Assembly: GCF_018449635.1 (NCBI RefSeq)
Contig: NZ_JAAVUV010000007.1
Span: 62,001-126,000, forward strand
Source of the DNA: Caballeronia sp. dw_276
Lineage (GTDB): Bacteria; Pseudomonadota; Gammaproteobacteria; Burkholderiales; Burkholderiaceae
Length of the DNA stretch: 64,000 nt
Reading direction: 5' to 3'
Position numbers and translations under genes: made by a program. Positions 43,566 to 52,277 of the stretch are shown piece by piece. Each line of letters starts with the position of its first letter. Within the stretch, counting starts at the first letter, position 1. The notes under the pieces are model-generated. The model was not told the origin of the DNA. It did not search any database and worked only from the letters and a program-made list of their open reading frames with translations.

Positions 43566-44483
43566 ATGAGAAAAGGCATCCCCAATCTGGTCGCGCTGCA
43601 GATTTTCGAAGCTGCTGCGCGCCATGAGAGCTTTACCCGCGCCGCCAACGAACTCGCGCTGACGCAAAGCGCGGTGTGCAGGCAGGTGGCATCGCTGGAA
43701 AGCCGGCTGGGGGTCGCGTTGTTCCTGCGGATCAAGAAACGCATTGTGCTGACTACGCACGGAAGGCAGTACGCCGCGCTCGTGCGCAAGAACCTCGACC
43801 GGATCGAACGTGACACGCTTGAACTAATGGCGCAGCGCGGTGTGGGGCGCATTCTCGAAATCGCCGTGGTGCCAACGCTGGCAAGCCAGTGGCTGATTCC
43901 GCGTTTGCCGCAATTTCGCGCGTTGCGCCCCGATATCACGGTGAATCTCTCCATCCGTACCGAACCGTTTCTATTCAGCGATTCCCCTTTCGATGCCGCC
44001 CTGTACTTCGGCGATTCAGTCTGGCCAGGCACGCAAGGCAAGCTGCTGTTCCGCGAAGGAAAGGTCGTGCCGGTGTGCAGTCCGTCGTTGCTGGCGGGCG
44101 CCGTGCCGGTGTCGCTGGAACAGCTGACGGATCTGCCGCTGCTGCATTTATCGACGAGACCGGACGCGTGGCGCACCTGGTTCCGGCTGAACGGACTCGA
44201 ACACGATGTCCGTGCGGTGCGGGGCGCGCGATACGAATTGTTCACCATGCTCACCAGCGCGGCGCAGGCAGGTCTGGGGGTCGCGCTGCTGCCGGAGATT
44301 TTGCTGGCGGATGAATTGTCGTCGGGAAGGCTGATGGTGCCGCTCGATAAACCCATGACTGGCACGTCCGGCTATTACCTCGTCGCCCCCGATGAAATCG
44401 CGCAGGACGAACCGTTCGTGGCGCTGTCGGAATGGCTGAGTTCGATTGTGCCGCGAATGGAGGAAGTGGCATTGAAAGCGTAA
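43566..44483 (+). CDS. LysR-family regulator (GcvA-like) of the lysine-type cluster
   Basis: A 305-residue regulator with a normal N-terminal helix-turn-helix (about 6-64; SFTRAANELALTQSAVCRQVASLE) and C-terminal effector domain. It is divergent from the hglS-aminotransferase operon and 52 bp upstream of the co-oriented PrpF-like gene, so it could regulate both. The effector is presumably an intermediate of the lysine or pipecolate route. Confidence 0.92.
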   Translation: MRKGIPNLVALQIFEAAARHESFTRAANELALTQSAVCRQVASLESRLGVALFLRIKKRIVLTTHGRQYAALVRKNLDRIERDTLELMAQRGVGRILEIAVVPTLASQWLIPRLPQFRALRPDITVNLSIRTEPFLFSDSPFDAALYFGDSVWPGTQGKLLFREGKVVPVCSPSLLAGAVPVSLEQLTDLPLLHLSTRPDAWRTWFRLNGLEHDVRAVRGARYELFTMLTSAAQAGLGVALLPEILLADELSSGRLMVPLDKPMTGTSGYYLVAPDEIAQDEPFVALSEWLSSIVPRMEEVALKA

Positions 44484-44535
44484 AGACGCGCAAAGCGTCA
44501 AAATAGGCACTCACCGCCCCCACCGGAGACACACC

Positions 44536-45702
44536 TTGGCGCAAACGAAAATCCCCGCCGTCTACATGCGTGGCGGCACGAGCAAGGGCGTGTTCTTCCG
44601 TCGCGACTGGCTGCCCGCCGACCCCGCGCTGCGAGACCGCATCCTCATGCGCGTGATCGGCAGCCCCGACCCCTACGGGCAGCATATCGACGGCATGGGC
44701 GGCGCCACGTCCAGCACCAGCAAGGTCGTGATCATCGGGCCGTCGTCGCGTGACGATTGTGACGTTGACTATCGGTTCGGACAGGTCGCTATCGACAAAC
44801 CCGTCGTCGACTGGTCCGGCAACTGCGGCAACCTGACCTCCGCGGTGGGTCCGTTCGCGATCGCCCAGGGTCTGGTCGATGCCCCGCGCGACGGCATCGC
44901 CACCGTCCGGATCTGGCAGGCCAACATCAACGCAAAGATCATCGCCCACGTTCCCATGCGCGACGGTGAAGTCGTGGAAGAAGGCGATTTCGAGCTCGAT
45001 GGCGTGACGTTTCCCGCAGCGGAAATCCGCATCGAATTCCTCGACCCGGCCGGCGATGGCGAAAGCCCGGACACCGCCATGTTCCCGACAGGAAATGCAT
45101 CGGACGTGCTGAACATACCGGGCGTCGGCGCCGTGGAAATGACCATGATCAACGCGGGCAACCCCGCCATTTTCATCGATGCAGCAGCGTTGGGGCTGGT
45201 CGGCAACGAACTTCAGCGCGACGTGAACGGCGACGCCGCCTTGCTTCACAAAGCCGAAGCAATACGCTCGCACGCGGCGGTCCGCATGGGCCTCGCGACG
45301 ACCGCCGATGAAGCCACCCAGTCAAGGCCGCATACGCCCAAGCTCGCGTTCGTCGCAAAACCAACTGGCTATGTGGCATCCAGCGGCAAGCCCATTGACG
45401 CAACCACGCTCGATATCAACGCGCGCATCTTTTCGATGGGCAAGCTTCACCACGCGATGACCGGAACCGGCGCAGTCGCCATCGCGGTTGCGGCGGCGAT
45501 TCCCGGCACGCTGGTCAACCGGCTCGTGCCGGATTCGCACGGGTCGATCCGTTTCGGGCATCCATCGGGAAGTCTTGCGGTCGGTGCGGAGACCAGACAG
45601 ACAAACGATGACTGGATTGTGACAAAAGCCATCATGAGCCGCAGCGCGCGCAGGTTGATGGAAGGCTTCGTGTTCGTGCCGTCCACGGTCTTTGATGCCT
45701 GA
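44536..45702 (+). CDS. prpF: PrpF-family isomerase (2-methylaconitate cis-trans isomerase type)
   Basis: A 388-residue protein with the PrpF pattern from its first residues: KIPAVYMRGGTSKGVFF, DPYGQHIDGMGGATSSTSKV, the GQVAIDKPVVDWSGNCGNLTSAVG segment and a C-terminal IRFGHPSGSL. It has the two-lobe diaminopimelate-epimerase fold. PrpF isomerises trans-2-methylaconitate to the cis form in the methylcitrate cycle, normally beside acnD and prpC; relatives tautomerise oxalomesaconate. Neither partner is here. The start is a TTG with a GGAG upstream; the next ATG would delete conserved residues. It is codirectional with the LysR gene. Confidence 0.8.
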   Translation: MAQTKIPAVYMRGGTSKGVFFRRDWLPADPALRDRILMRVIGSPDPYGQHIDGMGGATSSTSKVVIIGPSSRDDCDVDYRFGQVAIDKPVVDWSGNCGNLTSAVGPFAIAQGLVDAPRDGIATVRIWQANINAKIIAHVPMRDGEVVEEGDFELDGVTFPAAEIRIEFLDPAGDGESPDTAMFPTGNASDVLNIPGVGAVEMTMINAGNPAIFIDAAALGLVGNELQRDVNGDAALLHKAEAIRSHAAVRMGLATTADEATQSRPHTPKLAFVAKPTGYVASSGKPIDATTLDINARIFSMGKLHHAMTGTGAVAIAVAAAIPGTLVNRLVPDSHGSIRFGHPSGSLAVGAETRQTNDDWIVTKAIMSRSARRLMEGFVFVPSTVFDA

Positions 45703-45726
45703 GCGATGCCTGACTGATGCCTGAGC
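45694..45726 (+). repeat. 11-bp tandem repeat over the prpF stop codon
   Basis: GATGCCTGAGC, GATGCCTGACT and GATGCCTGAGC follow one another without gaps, and the first copy contains the gene's stop codon (GAT GCC TGA). Direct repeats of the gene terminus suggest a small slippage duplication. Confidence 0.75.
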
Positions 45727-45741
45727 ATCCGGTCAGGCTTT
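45719..45741 (+). terminator. Weak stem-loop after prpF
   Basis: GCCTGA and TCAGGC pair across an 8-nt loop, followed by TTT. A longer alternative pairs GCCTGAC with GTCAGGC. Plausible but weak terminator. Confidence 0.4.
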
Positions 45742-46021
45742 CACCATTAGGTTGACTAAGCATTACCTAATTACCTGAACCACGAAGTTTCAAAGACGAT
45801 TTTCAGTCTTCACCCACGCCGATAGCGTCAATTAAAAGACGCGCCATTTATTTTTGATTTTTATCGGCGGCGCGTGCCAATATTTTCCTCTTACGATCAG
45901 CCATAGCGTGGTTGAGGCATCAACTCGTTTCAATCTCCCGCCAGACGCCGCCCAAGGCAATCGCGCGCTTTACGCGCACATCCTGCTTAAGCTCACCACA
46001 CCGTCCAGGAAAATATCGCTC
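45742..46021. other. Leader region before the beta-propeller gene
   Basis: About 280 bp. The frame of the propeller gene remains open back to 45854, but the stretch before the ATG at 46022 encodes no signal peptide, so it is read as untranslated leader and promoter region. No clear -35/-10 pair assigned. Confidence 0.5.
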
Positions 46022-47977
46022 ATGGTCTTGACACGCCTTCGCGTTCTCCACGTCTTTTCTGCCGCCCTCGTGCTGCTCGCGGCGATTGGGCGCCCCGTTT
46101 ACGCGCAGTACTCAACCGACTGGGTCGCGAACACATACGGGACAAGCTCTACCTACGTAGGCAACGGCGCCCGATCAATGTGGATCGCGCCCGAAGGCAT
46201 CATCTATACAGCGTCGCTCTGGGATGAAAACGAAGGCGGCATTGCGATCTACCAGAACCGCCAGAACGCGGGTTCCATCGGCATACACAACGCGTTTCAG
46301 GGCAGCGCGATCACCGGCAACGCGACATCGATTTTTGCAGCGATGCAATACGACCGGAACAAGGGCAGCGGCTACGTGGGCCGATACAACCGCGCAACCA
46401 AGACCCAGGACTTCACGATCGCAGTCAGCGCGACCACGACCGAAAAGCGTGCCGATGTCATCACGGGACTCGCCACCGCCGGCTCCCTGCTCTACGCAAG
46501 CGACTTTCCGGGCAATCGCGTGCGCGTGTTCACCACCGACGGCGTCTGGCAAAGCGATATCAACGTGACCGGCCCCGGCGCGCTTGCCGTCGATACCACC
46601 GGCAACCTCTGGGTCGCGCAGAAAAACGCGGGCGCCATCGTGGAATTCAGTCCGGCCGGCACCACCATGAATACGATCCAGATGGCCGCGACGTCGCGTC
46701 CTTCAGCGCTTTATTTCGACCCAACGAATGGGCAACTCATGGTCGGCGACCAGGGGCCCGACATGAACATCAAGCTCTACCAGACCTCGGGCAGCCCGGT
46801 TCAAGCGGGCACGTTCGGCATTCAGGGCGGTTATCTCGACACCACGTCGGGCATCAAAGGCCAGGTCGGCGACAGGCGATTCACGCGCGTGGTGGGAATC
46901 GGTAAAGACACAGCCGGCAACCTCTACGTCCTCAGCAATCCGTGGGGCGGAACCTGGGACCTCGCGCGTAACGGCAACACGGACATCTACGTGTATGACG
47001 CCTCAAACATTCTTCGATGGAGACTTCAGGCGCTCAACTTCGAAGGCAACGGCGCGCCGGACCCGGGCACGGACGGCGCGTATCTCTATGGCGGTTTCAA
47101 CGTCTATACCGGCACGGCCGGGGGTACTTTCGTGGCCAATACGGTGAATCCGTTCGACTATCCGGCCGACCCGCGCATCGATATCAACGATACCCAACGC
47201 GGCCAGCACTTCGCGCAACTCGCAACCGTTGGCGCAAACAGGGTCATGGTTGCAGCCGGCCAGAATCCGGGCGTGTTCAACTTCTATCACTTCAACGCGG
47301 CGAATGGTTATATCGCGATTCCGGATGGATCGCTGCCGGGCACGCTGTTCAATTCAAGCACGTTGATCACGGGCGGTTTTTCCCTCGATAGCAACGCGAA
47401 CGTCTGGGCCGGTCCGGACAGGACGAACCGCATTTACTTCTATCCGCTGACAGGCTTCGATACTGACGGCAAGCCCTCATGGGGCCCGGGCTTCGCGTAC
47501 GCCACGCCGAGGTCCGTCCTGCCGCTGACCCGGATCATTTATCTTGCTGACAGCGACACCCTGATCCTTGCACAAGGCATCATTGGCAGCGCGGACTGGA
47601 CATCCATAGGCACGCGCATCGAGGTCTATCACGGCTGGCGCGCGGGTAATCAAAAAGCGCCGAACCCGGTGATCACCCTCACGACCGCCAACCCTAAATC
47701 AATCGCTGCGACGGGCAATTATTTGTTTGTCGGCTACGTGCATTCGGTGCCGAATATCGATGCATTCAATCTCGCGACCGGCAGTCTCGACATGACATTC
47801 ACCAACAGCAACCCCGGCAACGTGGACGTGGGCAACGACGTGGATTCCATGTATGGCCTCAGGGCGTTTCTGCGCTCGACCGGGGAGTATGTGGTCACCA
47901 AGGACAACTACAACGAGTCGAGCATCATTGTTTATCGATGGACGCCGGGGGCTGTTTCGAACGCCGCTATACCTTAG
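46022..47977 (+). CDS. Secreted beta-propeller (NHL/SMP-like) protein of unknown function
   Basis: A 651-residue exported protein with a signal peptide ending VYA at 26-28. The mature chain shows recurring beta-propeller repeats of the NHL/SMP-30 sort, e.g. DTTGNLWVAQ, DTAGNLYVLSN, DSNANVWAGP and DSDTLILAQG, each placing an aromatic or hydrophobic strand after a DxxGN turn. No catalytic motif is seen; it could be a lactonase-like or binding protein. It has no operon partner. Its stop overlaps the 3' end of the convergent gene by 11 bp. Confidence 0.75.
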   Translation: MVLTRLRVLHVFSAALVLLAAIGRPVYAQYSTDWVANTYGTSSTYVGNGARSMWIAPEGIIYTASLWDENEGGIAIYQNRQNAGSIGIHNAFQGSAITGNATSIFAAMQYDRNKGSGYVGRYNRATKTQDFTIAVSATTTEKRADVITGLATAGSLLYASDFPGNRVRVFTTDGVWQSDINVTGPGALAVDTTGNLWVAQKNAGAIVEFSPAGTTMNTIQMAATSRPSALYFDPTNGQLMVGDQGPDMNIKLYQTSGSPVQAGTFGIQGGYLDTTSGIKGQVGDRRFTRVVGIGKDTAGNLYVLSNPWGGTWDLARNGNTDIYVYDASNILRWRLQALNFEGNGAPDPGTDGAYLYGGFNVYTGTAGGTFVANTVNPFDYPADPRIDINDTQRGQHFAQLATVGANRVMVAAGQNPGVFNFYHFNAANGYIAIPDGSLPGTLFNSSTLITGGFSLDSNANVWAGPDRTNRIYFYPLTGFDTDGKPSWGPGFAYATPRSVLPLTRIIYLADSDTLILAQGIIGSADWTSIGTRIEVYHGWRAGNQKAPNPVITLTTANPKSIAATGNYLFVGYVHSVPNIDAFNLATGSLDMTFTNSNPGNVDVGNDVDSMYGLRAFLRSTGEYVVTKDNYNESSIIVYRWTPGAVSNAAIP

Positions 47978-48386
47978 CGGGCGGCTGCGGATTGTTTGCC
48001 GGGTTGGTGTCGATCTTGACGACGCGCTCGATGCCAAGCTCACCCACGAGCGCCGATAACGCGGATTGCAACGAATCGGCAATCTGCGCGGCATAGACAT
48101 CCGCGCCGTCCACATACGCGGTGAACGCCCGCAGATATTTGGCCTTTTTCTCCGGGTTCTCGATCGTGTCCCTGGTCCATTGGTACAGCGGATAGTTATC
48201 TGGGCCGAGTTTTTCCGCTTCGTCGACGTAGCCGGCAAACGCGTCGAACTGACACACCAAAGATGCGTCGTGCCGGCGCAGCACGTCGTTCAACGACGCG
48301 GGCATGTTCTGCGAATCGTCGCGCAAAGTCGTGGCGAGTTCGGATGAAACGGTGATCCTGACCTGGTACAACCATGCATCGCTCAT
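47967..48386 (-). CDS. Conserved hypothetical protein in the PAS hybrid-kinase operon
   Basis: A 139-residue soluble, acidic protein with no signal peptide, membrane segment or known motif. It begins 15 bp after the hybrid kinase gene on the same strand, so it is most likely cotranscribed and may be part of the same signalling system. Its end overlaps the convergent beta-propeller gene by 11 bp. Helical content looks high (ALSALVGELG, TRDTIENPEKKAKYLRAF). I do not recognise the family. Confidence 0.75.
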   Translation of the reverse strand: MSDAWLYQVRITVSSELATTLRDDSQNMPASLNDVLRRHDASLVCQFDAFAGYVDEAEKLGPDNYPLYQWTRDTIENPEKKAKYLRAFTAYVDGADVYAAQIADSLQSALSALVGELGIERVVKIDTNPANNPQPPAKV

Positions 48387-48401
48387 GTTTTCTCGCTTCT
48401 T

Positions 48402-50381
48402 CTACGTCGCCGTGCGCAACACCTGGGCAAGATCGGCCAGACGATACGGCTTGGTGATGAAAGTGAACGCATCGGTCGAGCCATGTTGTTCTTTCAGCAT
48501 GGGCAGCGGATAACCCGAGGCCAGCACGACCTTCAACCGGGGTAAAAGCGCCCGTGCGGTGCGTGCAAGCTCCAGGCCGTGCATGCCTTGCGGCATCACG
48601 ACGTCGGTGAACAGGATCGAGATGTTGCTGCTCCGGTTCAGCATCTCCAGCGCTTCCCTGGCGTTGTTTGCCGTCAGGACCTGATATCCGATCGACCTGC
48701 ACAACTCCGCGCCGATATCGAGCACGTCCGGTTCGTCATCGACCATGAGGATCATCTCCTGCGATGCGGCCAACGCCCCTTTCGACTCCGCCGCATCATG
48801 CGCGATGGCCGGCAGATACAGCCGGATCGTCGTACCGCGCCCTTCCTTGCTGTCGATCTGCACTTCGCCGCCCGACTGCGCGATGAAACCGTACACCTGA
48901 CTCAAGCCGAGCCCCGACCCTTTGCCGATTTCCTTCGTGGTAAAGAACGGCTCGAACGCACGCGAGATGACCGTGTCCGACATGCCCGTTCCGGTGTCCG
49001 TTACGTTGACCGCGATGAAAGCGCCGGCCTTGAGCGCGCCCACGTCGCCGTCCTTCAAGTCGACGTTGTTCACCGCCACGACGATCTTTCCGCCATCGGG
49101 CATCGCGTCGCGCGCGTTGACCACCAGGTTCAGCAATGCGGCCTCGAAGCGGGCGACATCGATTGCGACCATGCGCAAGTCCGGCGCATAAGCGAAATCG
49201 ATTTCAATACTCGAATTACCCGCACGCTTGAGCACCGCTTCGAACCCGGAGATCACCACGTTGAGATCGCAATTGAGGACCTGCAGCGGCTGCTTGCGCG
49301 CAAACGACAAAAGCTGCTGCGTGAGGGTCGCGCCGCGTTCGACGGCGCGGCGCATCGTATCGAGAATACGGACGTCCGACGGGTTGTTCAACCGCATGGT
49401 CAAGAGATCCATGCTGCTCGACAGGACCGTCAGCAGATTGTTGAAATCATGCGCGATACCGCCGGTGAGCTGCCCGACGGCCTCCATCTTTTGCGACTGG
49501 AACAGCGCCGCGTTGGCGCGCTCGAGCGCTTCGGCCGCCGCCTTGCGTTCGGTGACATCGCGCGTGATCTTGGCAAAGCCGATCAGTTGCTGCTGATCGT
49601 CGTGGACTGCATCGACAACGACGTGCGCCCAGAACCGCGTTCCGTCCTTTCTTACGCGCCAGCCCTCCTGCTCGAACCGCCCCTCCGATGCCGCCGCCGC
49701 AAGCGTTCGCGCGGGAAACCCGGCTTCGCGATCCTCGGGTGTGTAGAAGCACGAGAAATGCTGGCCCATAATCTCGTCGTGCGTGTACCCCTTGATGCGC
49801 TCGGCGCCCGAATTCCAGTTCGTGACCAGCCCCGCCGGCGACAGCATGTAGATGGCGTAATCCGTCACGCCCTGCACGAGCAGACGGAATCTTTCTTCGC
49901 TTCCGCGCAGGGCTTCCTCGGCGGCCTTGCGTTCGGTGATATCGCGCGTGACTTTGGCATAACCGACCAGATTGCCCTCGGGATCGCGGATCGGATCGAT
50001 CACGACGTTGGCCCAGAAGCACGTGCCGTCCTTGCGCACACGCCAACCCTCGTCCTCGAAACGGCCCTCCTCGCGCACCGTGCGCAGAGCGCGCGCCGGC
50101 TTGTCCGACTGCTGGTCCTCAGGCGTATAAAAAAGGGAAAAGTGCTCGCCGATGATCTCGCTGGCGTTGTAGCCCTTGAACCGCTGTGCGCCGGCGTTCC
50201 AGCTGTTGATACGGCCGTTCAGGTCGAGCATGTAGATTGCGTAGTCGCTGACGTTGCTCACCAGCAGTTCAAAGCGCCTTTCATCAGAGAAGCCGGCGCC
50301 GCTTTCTTGTGTTGTCATTTCTTGAATCTTCGGGTGAACGAATCTGGCAGACGGGTCGTGCCGAGGCTCGGCTATCGACAT
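48402..50381 (-). CDS. PAS-PAS hybrid histidine kinase with receiver domain
   Basis: A 659-residue cytoplasmic kinase. Two PAS-PAC modules (about 34-152 and 160-278, 60% similar in appearance: SDYAIYML, FSLFYTPED / FSCFYTPED) precede the HisKA motif AHDFNNLL (His311), an HATPase domain with NLVVNARDAMPDGG and GSGLGLSQVYGF, and a C-terminal receiver with phosphoacceptor Asp593 (FTDVVMPQG). The lack of a membrane segment and output domain indicates a soluble phosphorelay kinase. A second in-frame ATG (residue 22) is an alternative start. The downstream small gene probably belongs to its operon. Confidence 0.92.
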   Translation of the reverse strand: MSIAEPRHDPSARFVHPKIQEMTTQESGAGFSDERRFELLVSNVSDYAIYMLDLNGRINSWNAGAQRFKGYNASEIIGEHFSLFYTPEDQQSDKPARALRTVREEGRFEDEGWRVRKDGTCFWANVVIDPIRDPEGNLVGYAKVTRDITERKAAEEALRGSEERFRLLVQGVTDYAIYMLSPAGLVTNWNSGAERIKGYTHDEIMGQHFSCFYTPEDREAGFPARTLAAAASEGRFEQEGWRVRKDGTRFWAHVVVDAVHDDQQQLIGFAKITRDVTERKAAAEALERANAALFQSQKMEAVGQLTGGIAHDFNNLLTVLSSSMDLLTMRLNNPSDVRILDTMRRAVERGATLTQQLLSFARKQPLQVLNCDLNVVISGFEAVLKRAGNSSIEIDFAYAPDLRMVAIDVARFEAALLNLVVNARDAMPDGGKIVVAVNNVDLKDGDVGALKAGAFIAVNVTDTGTGMSDTVISRAFEPFFTTKEIGKGSGLGLSQVYGFIAQSGGEVQIDSKEGRGTTIRLYLPAIAHDAAESKGALAASQEMILMVDDEPDVLDIGAELCRSIGYQVLTANNAREALEMLNRSSNISILFTDVVMPQGMHGLELARTARALLPRLKVVLASGYPLPMLKEQHGSTDAFTFITKPYRLADLAQVLRTAT

Positions 50382-50472
50382 AAATTAGACATATAATCAT
50401 AGACCTATATCGGACTGTTACCGTCTTCAGTATGTGTGTCCCGGCCACACCAGGCAAATTCGATGTAAGATA

Positions 50473-50488
50473 CTGTATATCCATACAG
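50473..50488 (+). promoter_or_regulatory. LexA/SOS box upstream of dinB
   Basis: CTGTATATCCATACAG matches the CTGT-N8-ACAG LexA consensus in both half-sites, with an extended CTGTAT/ATACAG symmetry. It lies 34 bp before the GTG start of dinB. This indicates DNA-damage control of dinB and, through the operon, of the AlkB-like gene. Confidence 0.85.
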
Positions 50489-50522
50489 CTATTGATGTCA
50501 TGTCCGATTCTGGAGCGCCGTC

Positions 50523-51677
50523 GTGACCACGCGCCGCATCGCGCATCTCGACATGGACGCGTTCTACGCGTCCGTCGAACTATTGCGCTATCCCGAACTG
50601 CGCGGCCAGCCCGTGGTGATCGGCGGCGGCAGGAACGCCACTCCTGAAACCCTGCCCGACGGCAGCCGCCGTTTCGTCCGGCTGCGCGATTACGCCGGCC
50701 GGGGCGTGGTGACGACTTCCACCTATGAAGCCCGGGCCCTCGGCGTATTTTCTGCCATGGGCATGATGAAAGCGGCACAACTGGCGCCAGACGCCATTTT
50801 GCTGCCCACGGATTTCGATTCGTACCGGCATTATTCGCGTCTCTTCAAGGCGGCCGTCGCCACATTCACCTTGCAAATCGAGAACCGCGGTATCGATGAA
50901 ATCTATATCGACCTGACGGATCTCCCGGGCGACGCCGCCGAAACCGCCGCACGCATCAAGCAGGCCGTGCGCGACGCAACCGCCCTGTCATGCTCGATCA
51001 GCGTCGCGCCGAACAAGCTGCTGGCGAAGATCGGCTCGGAACTGGACAAGCCCGACGGCCTGACCATCCTCACCGCCGCCGATATCCCGCTGCGGATCTG
51101 GCCGCTCGCGGTGCGCAAGGTCAACGGCATTGGGCCGAAGGCGACGGAAAAGCTGGCGTCGATCGGTATAAAAACAGTCGGCGACCTGGCGCGCGCCGAT
51201 CCGGAACTGCTTCAGGCCACGTTCGGACGCAGCTATTCGGCGTGGCTCGTGGAAGTGGCGCAAGGCGTGGACGAACGGCCAGTGGTCGTCAGCACCGAGC
51301 CGAAGTCGATGAGCCGCGAAACCACGTTCGAGCGCGACCTGCATCCGCGCCAGGATCGCAGCACGTTGTCGGCGGCGTTCACGGATTTATGCACGCGGGT
51401 TGCGGACGACTTGCGGCGCAAAGGCTACGAAGGCCGTACGGTCGGCATTAAGCTGCGTTACAACGATTTCAGCACGGTCACGCGCGACCTGACGGTGCCG
51501 GCGCCTACCGCCGACGCCACGGACATCCGCCGGGCCGCGACCGAATGCCTGCGGCGCGTGCCGCTCGACCGGCGTCTGCGTTTGCTCGGCGTGCGCGTGA
51601 CGGCGCTGGTTCCGGCGGGTTCGTACATAGCTGAGCCGATCGCCGTTCAGGGCGAATTGCCGTTTTCGTCGGATTGA
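50523..51677 (+). CDS. dinB: DNA polymerase IV (Y family)
   Basis: A 384-residue translesion polymerase. The catalytic palm begins AHLDMDAFYASVE (Asp10, Asp12 region) with the second acidic cluster RGIDEIYID near 122-130; the helix-hairpin-helix GIGPKATEKLASIGIKTVGDLA (about 203-224) and the little-finger domain follow. The C-terminus ends with QGELPF, a beta-clamp-binding-like motif. Translation starts at a GTG (50523) with GGAGCG upstream. A perfect LexA box precedes it, and an AlkB-like gene follows 9 bp downstream. It carries out error-prone bypass of damaged template. Confidence 0.95.
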   Translation: MTTRRIAHLDMDAFYASVELLRYPELRGQPVVIGGGRNATPETLPDGSRRFVRLRDYAGRGVVTTSTYEARALGVFSAMGMMKAAQLAPDAILLPTDFDSYRHYSRLFKAAVATFTLQIENRGIDEIYIDLTDLPGDAAETAARIKQAVRDATALSCSISVAPNKLLAKIGSELDKPDGLTILTAADIPLRIWPLAVRKVNGIGPKATEKLASIGIKTVGDLARADPELLQATFGRSYSAWLVEVAQGVDERPVVVSTEPKSMSRETTFERDLHPRQDRSTLSAAFTDLCTRVADDLRRKGYEGRTVGIKLRYNDFSTVTRDLTVPAPTADATDIRRAATECLRRVPLDRRLRLLGVRVTALVPAGSYIAEPIAVQGELPFSSD

Positions 51678-51686
51678 GGAGGCATC

Positions 51687-52277
51687 GTGTATCAGAACGA
51701 TCTGTTCGATCCCGCGCCGCTCGATCTCATTGATGACACCGAGAGCGGGATTCGTTATCTGCCAGGCGTGGTTTCAGCCGAGACGGCACAAGCGTGGTTC
51801 GAGCAAGCGCTGGACGGCGTGATCTGGAGCAATCAGCGCCGCATGATGTATGAGCGCGAAGTCGACGTGCCGCGTCTGATGGCGCATTTTTCTCTCGACG
51901 CGGCGGATTTGCCCGCGCCGCTGATGCAGGCCGCCGGGCAGGTGCGATCAACCGTGGGTGCGGCGTTCAACAGCGTCGGGTTGAATTTGTATCGCGACGG
52001 CAATGACAGCGTCGCGCCGCACAACGATCACACCAAGGCACTTGCGCTGAAAGCGCCCATCGCCATTCTGTCGCTCGGCGCCACCCGGCGCATGACCATC
52101 CGTGCGAAATCAGGTAAAGGCCGCACGCTCAACGTGGACCTGCATGCCGGGAGCGTGCTCGTAATGAGTTACGCCTCGCAATTCACGCACAATCACGGCA
52201 TCCCGAAAATGAGCGAAGTGACAGGCCCGCGCATCAGCCTGGCATTTCGCTGTTTCAGTGACAAAGCCGCGGGCTAG
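51687..52277 (+). CDS. AlkB-like 2-oxoglutarate/Fe(II) dioxygenase
   Basis: A 196-residue AlkB-superfamily enzyme. The iron ligands HxD are His-Asn-Asp in [10 protein letters not shown] and the distal His lies in THNHGIPK, with the 2-oxoglutarate Arg in RISLAFR. Proteins of this class demethylate alkylated bases. It begins with GTG after GAGGAGG, 9 bp downstream of dinB, and so should share the SOS promoter. The N-terminus is short, as in the DUF-type AlkB homologues; true substrate unproven. Confidence 0.88.
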   Translation: MYQNDLFDPAPLDLIDDTESGIRYLPGVVSAETAQAWFEQALDGVIWSNQRRMMYEREVDVPRLMAHFSLDAADLPAPLMQAAGQVRSTVGAAFNSVGLNLYRDGNDSVAPHNDHTKALALKAPIAILSLGATRRMTIRAKSGKGRTLNVDLHAGSVLVMSYASQFTHNHGIPKMSEVTGPRISLAFRCFSDKAAG

